Assembly (NCBI GenBank): GCA_025363575.1
Contig: JANYDM010000149.1
Coordinates: 1-23,846, forward strand
Length of the DNA: 23,846 nt
Reading direction: 5' to 3'
Source: Betaproteobacteria bacterium
Lineage (GTDB): Bacteria > Pseudomonadota > Gammaproteobacteria > Burkholderiales > SG8-41
Part shown: one piece after another, positions 11,028 through 20,710 of the stretch
Numbering within the stretch: the first letter of the stretch is position 1
Layout: each line of letters opens with the position of its first letter
Program-made: the position numbers and the translations under genes
The notes under the pieces: generated by a model
Database searches by the model: none
Told to the model about the DNA's origin: nothing
The model's input: the letters and a program-made list of their open reading frames with translations, nothing else

Positions 11028-11585
11028 ATGCGGCGACTCAATCGCGGTCTGGCGCTATTGATCGGGTGCGCGGCAGCGTTGCCGCAGATCGCTGGTGCCG
11101 CGCAGCTATTTAACCTGTTCGGCGACGATGATGCGGAGAAAAAGGAATTCGTCGAGGGCGAGGTCAAGCTGCCCGCGGCGCCCAAGGCGGAGAATTTGCT
11201 GCCGTTCGAGGCAAGTGCCGCCAGCAGCAACCGCTTGTACCTCGACGCGCAGTCGATCACGATGAGCGATGACCGCATGGTGCGCTATACGCTGGTAGTG
11301 AGAAGCCCGAGCGGCGTCGACAATGTTTCTTATGAAGGCATACGCTGCGAAACGCGCGAGCAGAAAACCTACGCCTACGGCCGCCGCGATGGGACCTGGG
11401 TGGCGCCGCGGACCAGCGAATGGCAGCCCATCGAGTCGACCGGGACCCGGGTGCAACATCGCGTGCTTTACAGAGAATATTTCTGCCCGATCGGCGGCGC
11501 GGTGAGATCGCCGAAGGACATCATAGGGCGTCTCAAGTACGGCGTGCCGACGAACGAGGTCCCGCCCGGCGGCAACCTTCGGTAA
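11028..11585 (+). CDS. CNP1-like family secreted protein
   Basis: The 185-residue protein has a signal peptide (about residues 1-24, ending AGA) and a single mature domain with the CNP1-like pattern: RLYLDAQSITMSDDRMVRYT, SGVDNVSYEGIRCETREQKTYA and REYFCPIGGAV. The two cysteines, in GIRCET and YFCPIG, could form a disulfide, consistent with export to the periplasm. The family is named from a Neisseria protein and has no known function. The ATG lies one base after the DUF3501 stop, so translation is probably coupled and this is the last gene of the operon. Why a periplasmic protein accompanies a cytoplasmic redox pair is unexplained. Confidence 0.85.
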   Translation: MRRLNRGLALLIGCAAALPQIAGAAQLFNLFGDDDAEKKEFVEGEVKLPAAPKAENLLPFEASAASSNRLYLDAQSITMSDDRMVRYTLVVRSPSGVDNVSYEGIRCETREQKTYAYGRRDGTWVAPRTSEWQPIESTGTRVQHRVLYREYFCPIGGAVRSPKDIIGRLKYGVPTNEVPPGGNLR

Positions 11586-11622
11586 ACCTGCGGTCCCGGT
11601 CCCGCCTGCCAGAGCGGCCCGT

Positions 11623-11651
11623 CTGACGTCATCATGTAGCTGTCATACAAT
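11623..11651 (+). promoter_or_regulatory. Candidate sigma-70 promoter for the 11697 gene
   Basis: CTGACG at 11623-11628 is followed after 17 bases by TACAAT at 11646-11651. It lies in the 111-bp gap after the CNP1-like gene, giving a leader of about 40 nt. The -35 matches four of six consensus bases and the -10 five of six. Confidence 0.5.
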
Positions 11652-11696
11652 GCGATCTGAATCGCGCGCCAATAACGGGGTGGCGGGGGAGGAACG

Positions 11697-12554
11697 ATGG
11701 ACGATCAGCACACTGGCAGCGCGAGTCCGCGCGCGAACGGCCCGGAGACAGCGGCGGAACGCGATCTGAATTTTCTCAGGCCGCTAATCGATAAAATCTG
11801 CGCCGTCGAATTAAAATTCCACGGCGACGCCGCGCCGCCCATCTTGAGCATCGAGGCCCGGCTCCACGCGCTCGAAGACGAGGTAGCAGCGATCAAGCAA
11901 ACGCTGCAAAACACGCTCGGCGCAATCGCGCGCGAAGTCGATGACGCGGCTGACGCCGTCGCAGCGGCAGCGCTGGAATTGCAGCCGCAGTCGTGGAGAC
12001 GCATTTTTGTCGCGGCGCTGGCAACGACAACCCTGCTGCTCGTCGCGCACTGGCTGGTTGTATTCGTCTACGACTTTCATACCGTCACTTTGCGCCTGAT
12101 ATCGGTGGCCATCCCGTTGCCGGTCGCGCTGTGGCTGACCTTGCGCTATCGCATCAATCCATGGATACAGTCGGGCGTCGCGCTTGCGATGGGACTTATC
12201 GCGGTGTTCGGCATGTCGTACGTAACGAGCCTGCATGAGCACACGTCGTTCCTGCCGGAAAATGGCCGCGAATGGCGCGAGACGCTCGAATACGTGGCCA
12301 GTATCGCGTTTGCACATCACACGGGAGTACTAATCAGTTGCGCCGTGCAGGCGCGGTCCGGCGCGCGCAACGCGGCCGGCCAGGCGACATTGAAGCTGGC
12401 GCATTCGCTAGCGTCGGTTACCGGCAAGGCAGTCAAAACAGGCGCCGAATTAAAGAAGCATGTGGATTCGATTCAGGGGCTCATCAATAATCTGATGCCG
12501 GTCGCCAGCGCGATTGCCGCCATCGTCGCCGGCCTCAAGGGCGTGGTGAATTGA
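11697..12554 (+). CDS. Hypothetical membrane protein, no recognised family
   Basis: I do not recognise this 285-residue protein. The first 25 residues are polar and probably disordered. Residues 48-95 look like a helical coiled coil (ILSIEARLHALEDEVAAIKQ). Three membrane segments follow at about 102-126, 130-150 and 155-178. A conserved-looking loop (HEHTSFLPENGREWRETLEY) leads to a weakly hydrophobic stretch near 200-217. The last 70 residues form an amphipathic, alanine-rich helix ending in a glycine/alanine-rich hydrophobic tail. GAGGAACG precedes the ATG, and a candidate promoter lies upstream, so the gene is probably transcribed alone. The layout (coiled coil, membrane bundle, cytoplasmic helix) suggests an oligomeric membrane scaffold, but this is conjecture. 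It is convergent with the 12570 gene, 15 nt away. Confidence 0.72.
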   Translation: MDDQHTGSASPRANGPETAAERDLNFLRPLIDKICAVELKFHGDAAPPILSIEARLHALEDEVAAIKQTLQNTLGAIAREVDDAADAVAAAALELQPQSWRRIFVAALATTTLLLVAHWLVVFVYDFHTVTLRLISVAIPLPVALWLTLRYRINPWIQSGVALAMGLIAVFGMSYVTSLHEHTSFLPENGREWRETLEYVASIAFAHHTGVLISCAVQARSGARNAAGQATLKLAHSLASVTGKAVKTGAELKKHVDSIQGLINNLMPVASAIAAIVAGLKGVVN

Positions 12555-12569
12555 TCGCGCGGTAAACCG

Positions 12570-13034
12570 CTACTTCACGACTGTAAAGCTGACCGTTTCC
12601 GATTTGGTGCGCCCATCCGCGTCGGTGACGTCTATTTTCACGTCATGGGTTCCCACCGGCACGCGGGCGTCGGCCAGGTTGATTCCCGCCTCGGAAATGG
12701 CGGACTTCAAGCGTGGCGTAAGGTCCACCGACGGCTTTCTAAGATAAGTGACTTTTACAGACGACGCGTCTATTTTTGCGCCGCCATGCGGCTGAAACTC
12801 GATTTTCATTGCAAACGGCGCTTTGATCTGACCGTCGGCGCCCGGGCTTACGACCTTGATGCCGGGACCGCGCGTAATGCCGCCACGGGTCGTTACCTTG
12901 GGCGCCGGCGGCAGTCGCGCTTCGTCATCGGTAATGAGGTCGAACGCGAGTACTGAGCCGCTGAAAGCCAGGCCGGCGGACAGGGCGCATGCAGCAATTA
13001 CGCGATCACAGCGACGAGTAAAGAGCCTATTCAT
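12570..13034 (-). CDS. Hypothetical secreted protein with Ig-like fold
   Basis: The 154-residue protein has a clear signal peptide (residues 1-30, basic start, ending SVLA). A proline-rich linker (LPPAPKVTTRGG) follows, and then a domain of alternating beta strands with features of bacterial Ig-like domains: IKVVSPGADGQIKAPFAMKIEF at the start, and GTHDVKIDVTDADGRTKSETVSF at the end. No catalytic motif or cysteine occurs in the mature part, so an adhesive, structural or ligand-binding role in the periplasm is likelier than an enzyme. The ATG at 13034 has GGGAGGA upstream. The gene lies 134 nt downstream of proB on the same strand, so it may be separate or at the end of that unit. I do not recognise a named family. 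Confidence 0.72.
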   Translation of the reverse strand: MNRLFTRRCDRVIAACALSAGLAFSGSVLAFDLITDDEARLPPAPKVTTRGGITRGPGIKVVSPGADGQIKAPFAMKIEFQPHGGAKIDASSVKVTYLRKPSVDLTPRLKSAISEAGINLADARVPVGTHDVKIDVTDADGRTKSETVSFTVVK

Positions 13035-13168
13035 GTGATGTCCTCCCGGTCCGCACTTCCATTTGTCGCGGACAATGATGCAACAACGGACCGCTGCTTG
13101 TCACCGGGAATATTCACGTTCCCGCCAGGAGATCTGTCACGGCAAACTCACCGCGCTGTGGCGTGCCG

Positions 13169-14287
13169 TTACAGAAGAACGAGATTGTCGCGGTGTATCA
13201 GTTCCGGTTCGTCAACATAGCCCAGTTTGGCTTCGATTTCGCTCGATGCCGTTTTGAGAATGCGGCGGGCTTCGGCGGCGCTGTAATTGACCAACCCGCG
13301 TGCGATCTCGGCGCCGTCCGGGCTGCAGCAGGCCACGACTTCGCCGCGCTCGAATTCGCCCACGACTTCATAGACGCCGATCGGTAGCAGGCTTTTGCGC
13401 TGATCGCGCAACGCTGTCACCGCCCCCGGGTCGAGAATCAGCTTGCCGCGCAGCTGCAGATGATCGGCCAGCCATTGCTTGCGCGCCGCCAATGTTTGCG
13501 TTGCCGCTTTCAGTAACGTACCGATGTGCTCGCCGCGCGCGAGACGCACCAAGACCTGTTCCTCGCGGCCCGACGCGATCACGGTGTGCGCGCCGCTGCG
13601 CGCCGCGCGCTTGGCGGCAAGCACTTTCGTCAACATGCCGCCGAGGCCGATATCGCTGCCCGCGCCGCCGGCAATTTTTTCGAGTTCGGGCGCGCCCGCC
13701 TCTGCTTCGCGCACAAGTGTCGCGTACGGGTCCTTGCGCGGGTCTGCGGAAAACAGGCCCGCCTGGTCGGTGAGGATCACCAGAGCGTCGGCCTCGATCA
13801 GGTTGGTCACCAGCGCGCCCAGCGTGTCGTTGTCGCCGACGCGGATTTCTTCCGTCGCCACACTGTCGTTTTCGTTGATGATGGGCACCACGCCGAGAGC
13901 GAGCAGCGTGCGCAGTGTCGAACGCGCGTTCAGATAGCGCTTGCGGTCCGCCATGTCTTCGTGCGTCAGCAGGATCTGTGACGTGATCAGCGCGTGCTCG
14001 CGGAAACACGATTCATAGGCTTCGATTAACCCCATCTGGCCGACCGCGGCCGCCGCCTGCAGTTCGTGCACTGCGCTCGGCCGGCGCGACCAGCCCAGTC
14101 GCTGCATGCCTTCGGCAATCGCACCGCTCGACACCAGGATGACTTCGCGGCCCAGCTTGCGTAGTTCGGCGATCTGCGCGACCCAGCGCGCCAGGGCGAC
14201 CAGGTCGAGCCCCTTGCCCTGGTTGGTGACCAGGCTGCTGCCGACTTTGACGACTATCCGCCTGGCTTTGGCAAGTTCGGAACTCAT
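13169..14287 (-). CDS. proB: Glutamate 5-kinase with PUA domain
   Basis: ProB phosphorylates glutamate in the first step of proline synthesis. The 372-residue protein has an amino-acid-kinase domain (about 1-260) with [13 protein letters not shown] near the start, [35 protein letters not shown] and [15 protein letters not shown]-terminal PUA domain (about 275-360) contains [13 protein letters not shown]. This is the usual length for the PUA-bearing form. It follows obg by 25 nt, continuing the rplU-rpmA-obg cluster, a common arrangement in betaproteobacteria. The ATG at 14287 begins [18 protein letters not shown], close to the family start. No proA is seen in the window. Confidence 0.96.
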   Translation of the reverse strand: MSSELAKARRIVVKVGSSLVTNQGKGLDLVALARWVAQIAELRKLGREVILVSSGAIAEGMQRLGWSRRPSAVHELQAAAAVGQMGLIEAYESCFREHALITSQILLTHEDMADRKRYLNARSTLRTLLALGVVPIINENDSVATEEIRVGDNDTLGALVTNLIEADALVILTDQAGLFSADPRKDPYATLVREAEAGAPELEKIAGGAGSDIGLGGMLTKVLAAKRAARSGAHTVIASGREEQVLVRLARGEHIGTLLKAATQTLAARKQWLADHLQLRGKLILDPGAVTALRDQRKSLLPIGVYEVVGEFERGEVVACCSPDGAEIARGLVNYSAAEARRILKTASSEIEAKLGYVDEPELIHRDNLVLL

Positions 14288-14312
14288 GGGTAAATGTTCG
14301 CCGGTCTGTGTA

Positions 14313-15454
<1,142 letters not shown>

Positions 15455-15475
15455 AATGTGCGTTAAGAGCCTGAA

Positions 15476-15736
15476 TTACGCAGAGGCCACAACGTTGACG
15501 GTTCTTTTTCTGGCTGGCCCTTTGACCGCAAATTCCACAGTGCCCGCGATCAGCGCAAACAGCGTGTGATCTTTGCCGATGCCGACGTTGGAGCCCGGGT
15601 GGACCTGCGTGCCGCGCTGGCGAATGATGATGCTGCCCGCCGAGATGACTTCACCGCCGTAAGCCTTCACGCCGAGCCGCTTGGAATTGGAATCGCGGCC
15701 GTTGCGCGAGCTGCCGCCTGCTTTTTTATGTGCCAT
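15476..15736 (-). CDS. rpmA: 50S ribosomal protein bL27
   Basis: The 86-residue protein is basic and begins [20 protein letters not shown], the nearly invariant N-terminus of bL27, whose tail reaches toward the peptidyl-transferase centre. [17 protein letters not shown] and [14 protein letters not shown] sequence (here [16 protein letters not shown]) follow. There is no N-terminal extension of the kind that is cleaved in Firmicutes. It is separated from rplU by nine nt and transcribed with it from the promoter at 16107-16135. Confidence 0.98.
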   Translation of the reverse strand: MAHKKAGGSSRNGRDSNSKRLGVKAYGGEVISAGSIIIRQRGTQVHPGSNVGIGKDHTLFALIAGTVEFAVKGPARKRTVNVVASA

Positions 15737-15745
15737 TCGATGCTC

Positions 15746-16057
15746 CTAAGCTGCAATGCCGAGAATTTCGATCTCGGTGTAATTTTGGCGATGGCCTTGC
15801 GACTTGCGGTAATGCTTGCGGCGGCGCATTTTGAAGATATGCACTTTGTCGCCGCGGCCATGCGAAACGATCTTCGCTTTTACCGAGGCGCCGGCAACGA
15901 GGGGCGTGCCGAGCGAAACATTGTCGCCATCCGCGACCATAAGCACCTGGTCAAGCACGATTTCGGCGCCGACATCGGCGACGAGCTGTTCGATTTTGAG
16001 CTTCGCACCGGATGCGACGCGATATTGTTTGCCGCCGGTTTTTATGACCGCATACAT
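15746..16057 (-). CDS. rplU: 50S ribosomal protein bL21
   Basis: The 103-residue protein begins [14 protein letters not shown], the standard start of bL21, and ends with the [19 protein letters not shown]-binding stretch and NYTEIEI. It binds 23S rRNA in the large subunit. It is first in the rplU-rpmA-obgE-proB cluster; AAAAGGG lies upstream of the ATG at 16057, and the predicted leader is about 43 nt. Confidence 0.98.
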   Translation of the reverse strand: MYAVIKTGGKQYRVASGAKLKIEQLVADVGAEIVLDQVLMVADGDNVSLGTPLVAGASVKAKIVSHGRGDKVHIFKMRRRKHYRKSQGHRQNYTEIEILGIAA

Positions 16058-16106
16058 GGTAAGACCCTTTTAAGACCGCTGACTTGCTGGATTCACAGAG
16101 CCGCGC

Positions 16107-16135
16107 ATTATACCTAATTGCGATTTTTCAGTCAA
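16107..16135 (-). promoter_or_regulatory. Sigma-70 promoter of the rplU-rpmA cluster
   Basis: On the minus strand TTGACT (16135-16130) is followed after 17 bases by TATAAT (16112-16107), almost the full consensus. It lies in the gap divergent from ispB. A plus-strand TAAAAT at 16143-16148 may be the -10 for ispB, with TTGCGA at 16118-16123 as a poorly spaced (19 nt) -35, so the two promoters would overlap back to back. Confidence 0.8.
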
Positions 16136-16230
16136 AACATAGTAAAATTAGCGGCTTGCCACTACATCAGCCCCCAACGGCCTTTCTGGCCCGGGGGGCG
16201 CACCACCCGCCCGATTTCCACCGCAGCCAG

Positions 16231-17199
16231 ATGTCAGTCCCGTTCATCCATGAGTTCATCGCCGCCGACATGCGGGCGGTGGATGCCGTCATCCGCCGGC
16301 GCCTCGCATCGGAGGTCGCGCTCGTGCGGGAGGTGGCTGAGTACATTGTCGGCAGCGGCGGCAAGCGTTTGCGCCCGGCGCTCGTCATATTGTCGGCCGG
16401 CGCATTCCGCTATCAGGGTTCGCAACATCATGAGCTCGCCGCCGTGGTGGAGTTTATACATACCGCAACGCTGCTGCACGACGACGTGGTGGACGACTCC
16501 GAGCTGCGGCGCGGCAAGGCGACCGCGAACGCGTTGTTTGGCAATGCAGCGAGCGTGCTGGTCGGCGATTTCGTCTATTCACGTGCGTTCCAGATGATGG
16601 TCGACGTGGAAAGCATGCGCGTGATGCAGGTCCTGTCGAGCGCGACCAATGTGATCGCCGAAGGAGAAGTGCTGCAATTGATGAACTGCCATAACACGGC
16701 GATCGGGGAGCACGACTACCTGCAGGTTATCCGCTATAAGACGGCAAAACTGTTCGAGGCTGCCACGCGGCTGGGGGCGATATTGGGCAACGCGACCCCG
16801 GACGCGGAAACCGCGATGGCCAGCTACGGCATGCATTTAGGCACCGCGTTTCAACTGATCGACGACGTGCTCGATTATTCAGGCGACAACAAGACAACAG
16901 GCAAGAACGTCGGTGACGATCTGGCCGAAGGCAAGCCGACCCTGCCGTTGATTCATGCCATCAAGCACGGCAGTCCCGCGGAGGCCGCGCTCATCAAAAA
17001 AGCGATCGAAGACGGCGGCCTGGGAGAACTCGCGCAGGTGATCACCGCCATCCAGCGCACGGGTGCGCTCGATTACACGAGGCGCCAGGCCGAGGCGGAG
17101 GCGCGCGCGGCGAGCGCGGCCCTCGCGACGCTGCCAAATTCAAAATACCGCGAATCTTTGCTACAATTGGCGGACTTTGCTGTTACACGCGATTATTGA
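16231..17199 (+). CDS. ispB: Octaprenyl (polyprenyl) diphosphate synthase
   Basis: The enzyme elongates farnesyl diphosphate with isopentenyl units to form the side chain of ubiquinone. The 322-residue protein, close to the 323 of E. coli IspB, has both aspartate-rich motifs: LLHDDVVDDSELRRG (D84, D85, D88) and LIDDVLDYSGDNKTTGKNVG (D211, D212, D215). GGKRLRPAL lies near residue 43, and DDLAEGKPTLPLIHA follows the second motif. I chose the ATG at 16231 for its match to the family start; the open frame extends to 16084 but overlaps the divergent promoter. The ribosome-binding site is weak. Chain length cannot be read from sequence alone. Confidence 0.93.
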   Translation: MSVPFIHEFIAADMRAVDAVIRRRLASEVALVREVAEYIVGSGGKRLRPALVILSAGAFRYQGSQHHELAAVVEFIHTATLLHDDVVDDSELRRGKATANALFGNAASVLVGDFVYSRAFQMMVDVESMRVMQVLSSATNVIAEGEVLQLMNCHNTAIGEHDYLQVIRYKTAKLFEAATRLGAILGNATPDAETAMASYGMHLGTAFQLIDDVLDYSGDNKTTGKNVGDDLAEGKPTLPLIHAIKHGSPAEAALIKKAIEDGGLGELAQVITAIQRTGALDYTRRQAEAEARAASAALATLPNSKYRESLLQLADFAVTRDY

Positions 17200-17200
17200 C

Positions 17201-17224
17201 GGGGCACGCACGTGCCCCTTGTCG
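17201..17224 (+). terminator. Weak terminator-like hairpin after ispB
   Basis: GGGGCAC at 17201-17207 pairs with GTGCCCC at 17212-17218 around a four-base loop, just after the ispB stop and before tRNA-Pro. The following TTGTCG is only moderately T-rich, so termination may be partial. Confidence 0.5.
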
Positions 17225-17240
17225 TTGGAGCTCAGCAAAT

Positions 17241-17317
<77 letters not shown>

Positions 17318-17491
17318 ATTCGGTCGATCAGTTCGGTACGGTGCCGCGCGGTGCCACCCGCGTGGCAACGCTTCTTTCCCGTCGTGCGCCGCTCGTATGC
17401 GTATCCGTCGCCCGTGATGTCTTGCCTCGACGGCGCAGGTTGCCTGATGCAAACTAGTGCAATTTCGGCAGCGATGCTCGCGAGGTAAAGT

Positions 17492-17710
17492 TTGGGCAAA
17501 CTGATTTTCCTGGTGCTCGCGGTGGTTATCGTCTGGGCGGTGCTCAAAAGCCATCGCAAGACAGTGACGCGAGGCAAGCCGCCGCCGGCAACAGCACCTG
17601 AAGACATGGTGCGCTGCGTTGAGTGCGGATTGCACCTGCCCAAAAGCGAGAGCCACGCGCGCGACGAAAAATTTTTCTGCAGTGTCGAGCATCTCCGGCT
17701 GCACCGTTGA
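17492..17710 (+). CDS. PP0621 family small membrane-anchored zinc-ribbon-like protein
   Basis: The 72-residue protein has one N-terminal membrane segment (about 3-18, LIFLVLAVVIVWAVL), a basic linker, and a C-terminal module with C42-x2-C45 (MVRCVECGLHLP) and a later cysteine in EKFFCSVEHLRLH, with histidines nearby; this may bind zinc. It matches the pattern of the PP0621 family, whose function is unknown. The start appears to be TTG at 17492, since no ATG or GTG gives the conserved MGKLIFLVL start; GAGGTAAAG precedes it. The stop is four nt before the pilS start, so it is transcribed with pilSR, as in many betaproteobacteria. Confidence 0.8.
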   Translation: MGKLIFLVLAVVIVWAVLKSHRKTVTRGKPPPATAPEDMVRCVECGLHLPKSESHARDEKFFCSVEHLRLHR

Positions 17711-17714
17711 ATCC

Positions 17715-19349
17715 ATGCCGGCCCATTCGCTGACATCAGCTGTTGAAGCGCGGCCATCCGCGCCAGGGGGCGCGCCGACCGCCGAGCCGCCGGATTCTTA
17801 TTGGCGTTCGCTGTTTTTTTTCAATGGTTATCGCCTGATCGTGGCGGTGCTGCTACTGTCGGTGACAGCATTATTCGGCCATCAGCTGACATTCGGCTCG
17901 GTCGACTTCGAGCTGTTCATCGCGATGGCGTCCGCCTACGTGATGTTCAGCTTGTTATGTTTCCTGGTCATCGCATCACGCCGCCATTTTCACCTCCAGC
18001 TTGGCGTCCAGGTCGGCGCGGACATAGTCTTCATCGTGGTGCTGATGTTCGCGAGCGGCGGCATATCGAGCGGACTGGGCCTGCTTCTGCTATCGGGTCT
18101 CGCCGCGGCCGGCCTCATAAGTCGCGGCCGCCTCACGCTGTTTTACGCCGCGCTCGCGAGTATCGCGGTCCTCGTCGAACAAACCATCGAGGTGCTTGTC
18201 TACAACGGTCCTACCACGCAATACGTGCAGGCCGGGCTGCTGAGCATTGGTTATTTCACCACTGCGTGGGTGGCGCATACGCTGGCCAAATATCTGGTGG
18301 CGACCGAACAGCTCGTCGCGCAACGCGAGATCGACCTCGCCAGCATGTCCGAAGTCAGCGAGCTCGTGATCCAGGACATGCAGGACGGCGTGCTGGTGGT
18401 AGATGAACTGGGCGTCATCCGCCAGCACAATGCGCGCGTCGAGGAGATGCTGGGGCCGCTGCCCGGCCAGCGGCGGGAGCAGCAGCTTAAAAGCTATGCG
18501 CCCGCGCTCGCGAACCGGCTCGAAGAATGGCGCCGGAATCCAATCGCAGCCTTTAATCCGATGAGTACCGTCGTCCAGGACAACAAGATCAGCGCCCGTT
18601 TTGTGCCGGTCGGGCGCAGCCGCAATGTCGGCGCCGTCATTTTTCTGGAGGACATGAGCCGCGTCCAGGCGCAAGCGCGCCAGATGAAGCTCGCTGCGCT
18701 GGGCCGGCTGACGGTCAACATCGCGCACGAGGTGAGAAATCCGCTATCGGCGATCAGCCATGCTACCGAACTGCTGCAGGAAGAGCCGGCGCTCAATACC
18801 ACAGTTACGCGCCTGCTGACTATCATCCACGACAATGTGAAACGCCTGGACCGCATGGTCAACGACGTGCTGAAGCTGAATCGAGGCGAGCGCGCGCACC
18901 GCGAGGTGTTCCGGGTCGGCGACTACCTGAAGACCTTTGCCGAGCAGTTTTGCCAGATCGAAAAGAAACCCGAAGCGCTTATTGTGCTCGAGCTTGCCGC
19001 GGACCCGGAGGTCACATTTGACCGCAGCCATCTGAACCAGGTGATGTGGAACCTGTGCCGCAACGCCTTGCGCCATTGCCGCGGGCAGGCCGGGAGCATA
19101 CGCATCGCAGCCGATTATCTGCCTGGTAGTGTTGTAAAATTGGACGTCGTTGACGATGGCCCCGGCGTGCCTGTGGCATTGCGCAACCAGCTGTTCGAAC
19201 CGTTTTTTACTACAGTCGGCAGCGGGACCGGCCTGGGGCTCTATATCGCGCGCGAAGTGTGCGAAGCGAATGACGCGAAGCTCGAATTTATCGAATCGCC
19301 AGCGGGCGCGCAGTTTACCGTGCTGTGCCAGGGAGCCTTGAGGCGCTAA
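17715..19349 (+). CDS. pilS: Sensor histidine kinase PilS (type IV pilus two-component system)
   Basis: The 544-residue membrane kinase pairs with the downstream response regulator. It has about six membrane segments in residues 33-195, a PAS-like domain near 215-312 (DMQDGVLVVDELGVIRQHN), and a HisKA domain with the phospho-acceptor H338 in NIAHEVRNPLSAI. The HATPase domain follows: N box WNLCRNALRH near 445-454, DDGPGV near 480, and GTGLGL near 504. In pseudomonads PilS senses pilin level in the membrane and controls pilA through PilR. The ATG at 17715 is preferred; an in-frame earlier start at 17619 would overlap the PP0621-like gene. The TAA overlaps the pilR ATG. No pilus structural gene is in the window, so the pilus role rests on architecture and homology. 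Confidence 0.88.
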   Translation: MPAHSLTSAVEARPSAPGGAPTAEPPDSYWRSLFFFNGYRLIVAVLLLSVTALFGHQLTFGSVDFELFIAMASAYVMFSLLCFLVIASRRHFHLQLGVQVGADIVFIVVLMFASGGISSGLGLLLLSGLAAAGLISRGRLTLFYAALASIAVLVEQTIEVLVYNGPTTQYVQAGLLSIGYFTTAWVAHTLAKYLVATEQLVAQREIDLASMSEVSELVIQDMQDGVLVVDELGVIRQHNARVEEMLGPLPGQRREQQLKSYAPALANRLEEWRRNPIAAFNPMSTVVQDNKISARFVPVGRSRNVGAVIFLEDMSRVQAQARQMKLAALGRLTVNIAHEVRNPLSAISHATELLQEEPALNTTVTRLLTIIHDNVKRLDRMVNDVLKLNRGERAHREVFRVGDYLKTFAEQFCQIEKKPEALIVLELAADPEVTFDRSHLNQVMWNLCRNALRHCRGQAGSIRIAADYLPGSVVKLDVVDDGPGVPVALRNQLFEPFFTTVGSGTGLGLYIAREVCEANDAKLEFIESPAGAQFTVLCQGALRR

Positions 19350-20707
19350 TGCAAAAAAGCCGTGTTCTGATTGTCGATGACGAAGCGGATATACGCGAAT
19401 TGCTGAGCCTGACCCTGCAGCGCATGGGGCTTGATACCGATTGCGCGGCGGGTGAATTCGAGGCGACGCAATTGATGCAGAAGTACGGTTACGACCTGTG
19501 CCTCACCGACATGCGGCTGCCGGACGGTGATGGCCTAAAACTGCTCGAGCATGTGAGCATCAATTACGCAAGCACTCCCGTTGCGGTAATTACCGCGCAT
19601 GGGAGCACGGAGAATGCGGTTGCTGCTTTAAAGGCCGGCGCTTTTGACTATCTGGCGAAGCCGGTCTCGCTCAGCCAGCTGCGCGCGCTGGTGCGCTCGG
19701 CATTGAAGCTGCCGCGCGGCAATCAGCCGAAAAAAAATGGCGAAAGAGAAGCGGAAGCCGGCGCATTTCCCGTGTTGCTCGGCGACTCGTCGCTCATGCA
19801 GCAGACGCGCCAGATGATAGACAAGCTCGCGCGCAGCCAGGCGCCGGTGCACATCAGCGGCGAGTCGGGCTGCGGCAAGGAGCTGGCGGCGCGCCTGATG
19901 CATCTGAAAGGCCCGCGCAGCGAGGCGCCGTTTGTGCCGGTCAACTGCGGCGCGATCCCGGAAAATCTCATGGAGAGCGAATTTTTCGGCTACAAGAAGG
20001 GCGCATTTACCGGCGCCGAGCAGGACCGCGAAGGCTTTTTCCAGGCTGCCAATGGCGGCACGCTGTTTCTCGACGAGGTGGCCGACCTGCCGATTCAGAT
20101 GCAGGTCAAGCTGCTGCGCGCGATCCAGGAGAAAAAAGTGCGCAAGGTCGGGTCCACCAGCGAAGAGAATGTCGACGTGCGGATCATCAGCGCCACGCAC
20201 CGTCACCTCGGCGATGCCGTGAAGGACGGCAAATTCCGCCAAGACCTCTATTACCGCCTCAACGTGATCGAGCTGCGCATGCCGGCCCTGCGCGAGATGA
20301 GCGACGACATTGCGGTGCTCGCGCGGGAGATTCTGCGCAAGAGCGCGGGCGATGGCAGCGGCGAAAAAGTGCCGGCCCTGTCAGCGGCCGCCATGACGGC
20401 GCTGTGCGGCTATCAGTTCCCGGGCAACGTGCGGGAACTCGAGAATATTCTCGAGCGCGCGCTGGCGTTGTGCACGGGAGAGCAGATTGACGCGGACGAT
20501 CTGCAATTGTCCGCACCTGCTTCGGGCGAGACTGCCCCGGCCGACCGTTCCGGCCTGCCGCTGCAGGAGCATCTCGACCGCGTCGAGAAAGAAGCCATTC
20601 TCAAAGCGCTGGACCAGACGCGTTTCAACCGTACTGCAGCGGCCAAGTTGCTTGGCATTACGTTTCGCGCTCTGCGTTACCGCATGGAGCGGTTGGGCAT
20701 TCACTAG
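19349..20707 (+). CDS. pilR: Sigma-54-dependent response regulator PilR
   Basis: The 452-residue NtrC-type activator has three domains. The receiver (1-120) carries D54 as phospho-acceptor in CLTDMRLPDGDG. The AAA+ domain (about 145-370) has Walker A GESGCGKE at 171-178, the sigma-54 contact loop GAFTGA at 218-223, and Walker B GGTLFLDE at 236-243. The Fis-type helix-turn-helix is at about 415-450 (RFNRTAAAKLLGITFRALRY). All motifs needed for sigma-54 activation are intact. ATG at 19349 overlaps the pilS stop (TAATG), so translation is coupled. I see no convincing sigma-54 promoter of its targets in this window. Assignment as PilR rather than another NtrC-type regulator follows from the PilS partner. 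Confidence 0.9.
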   Translation: MQKSRVLIVDDEADIRELLSLTLQRMGLDTDCAAGEFEATQLMQKYGYDLCLTDMRLPDGDGLKLLEHVSINYASTPVAVITAHGSTENAVAALKAGAFDYLAKPVSLSQLRALVRSALKLPRGNQPKKNGEREAEAGAFPVLLGDSSLMQQTRQMIDKLARSQAPVHISGESGCGKELAARLMHLKGPRSEAPFVPVNCGAIPENLMESEFFGYKKGAFTGAEQDREGFFQAANGGTLFLDEVADLPIQMQVKLLRAIQEKKVRKVGSTSEENVDVRIISATHRHLGDAVKDGKFRQDLYYRLNVIELRMPALREMSDDIAVLAREILRKSAGDGSGEKVPALSAAAMTALCGYQFPGNVRELENILERALALCTGEQIDADDLQLSAPASGETAPADRSGLPLQEHLDRVEKEAILKALDQTRFNRTAAAKLLGITFRALRYRMERLGIH

Positions 20708-20710
20708 AGT

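Noticed and set aside
17340..17372. Minus-strand GGGTGGCACCGCG, which matches the T-box antiterminator core, just downstream of tRNA-Pro.
   Set aside because: No minus-strand gene follows (the next feature is the tRNA in antisense), no specifier stem is visible, and T-boxes are rare in proteobacteria. It is probably a chance match in GC-rich DNA.
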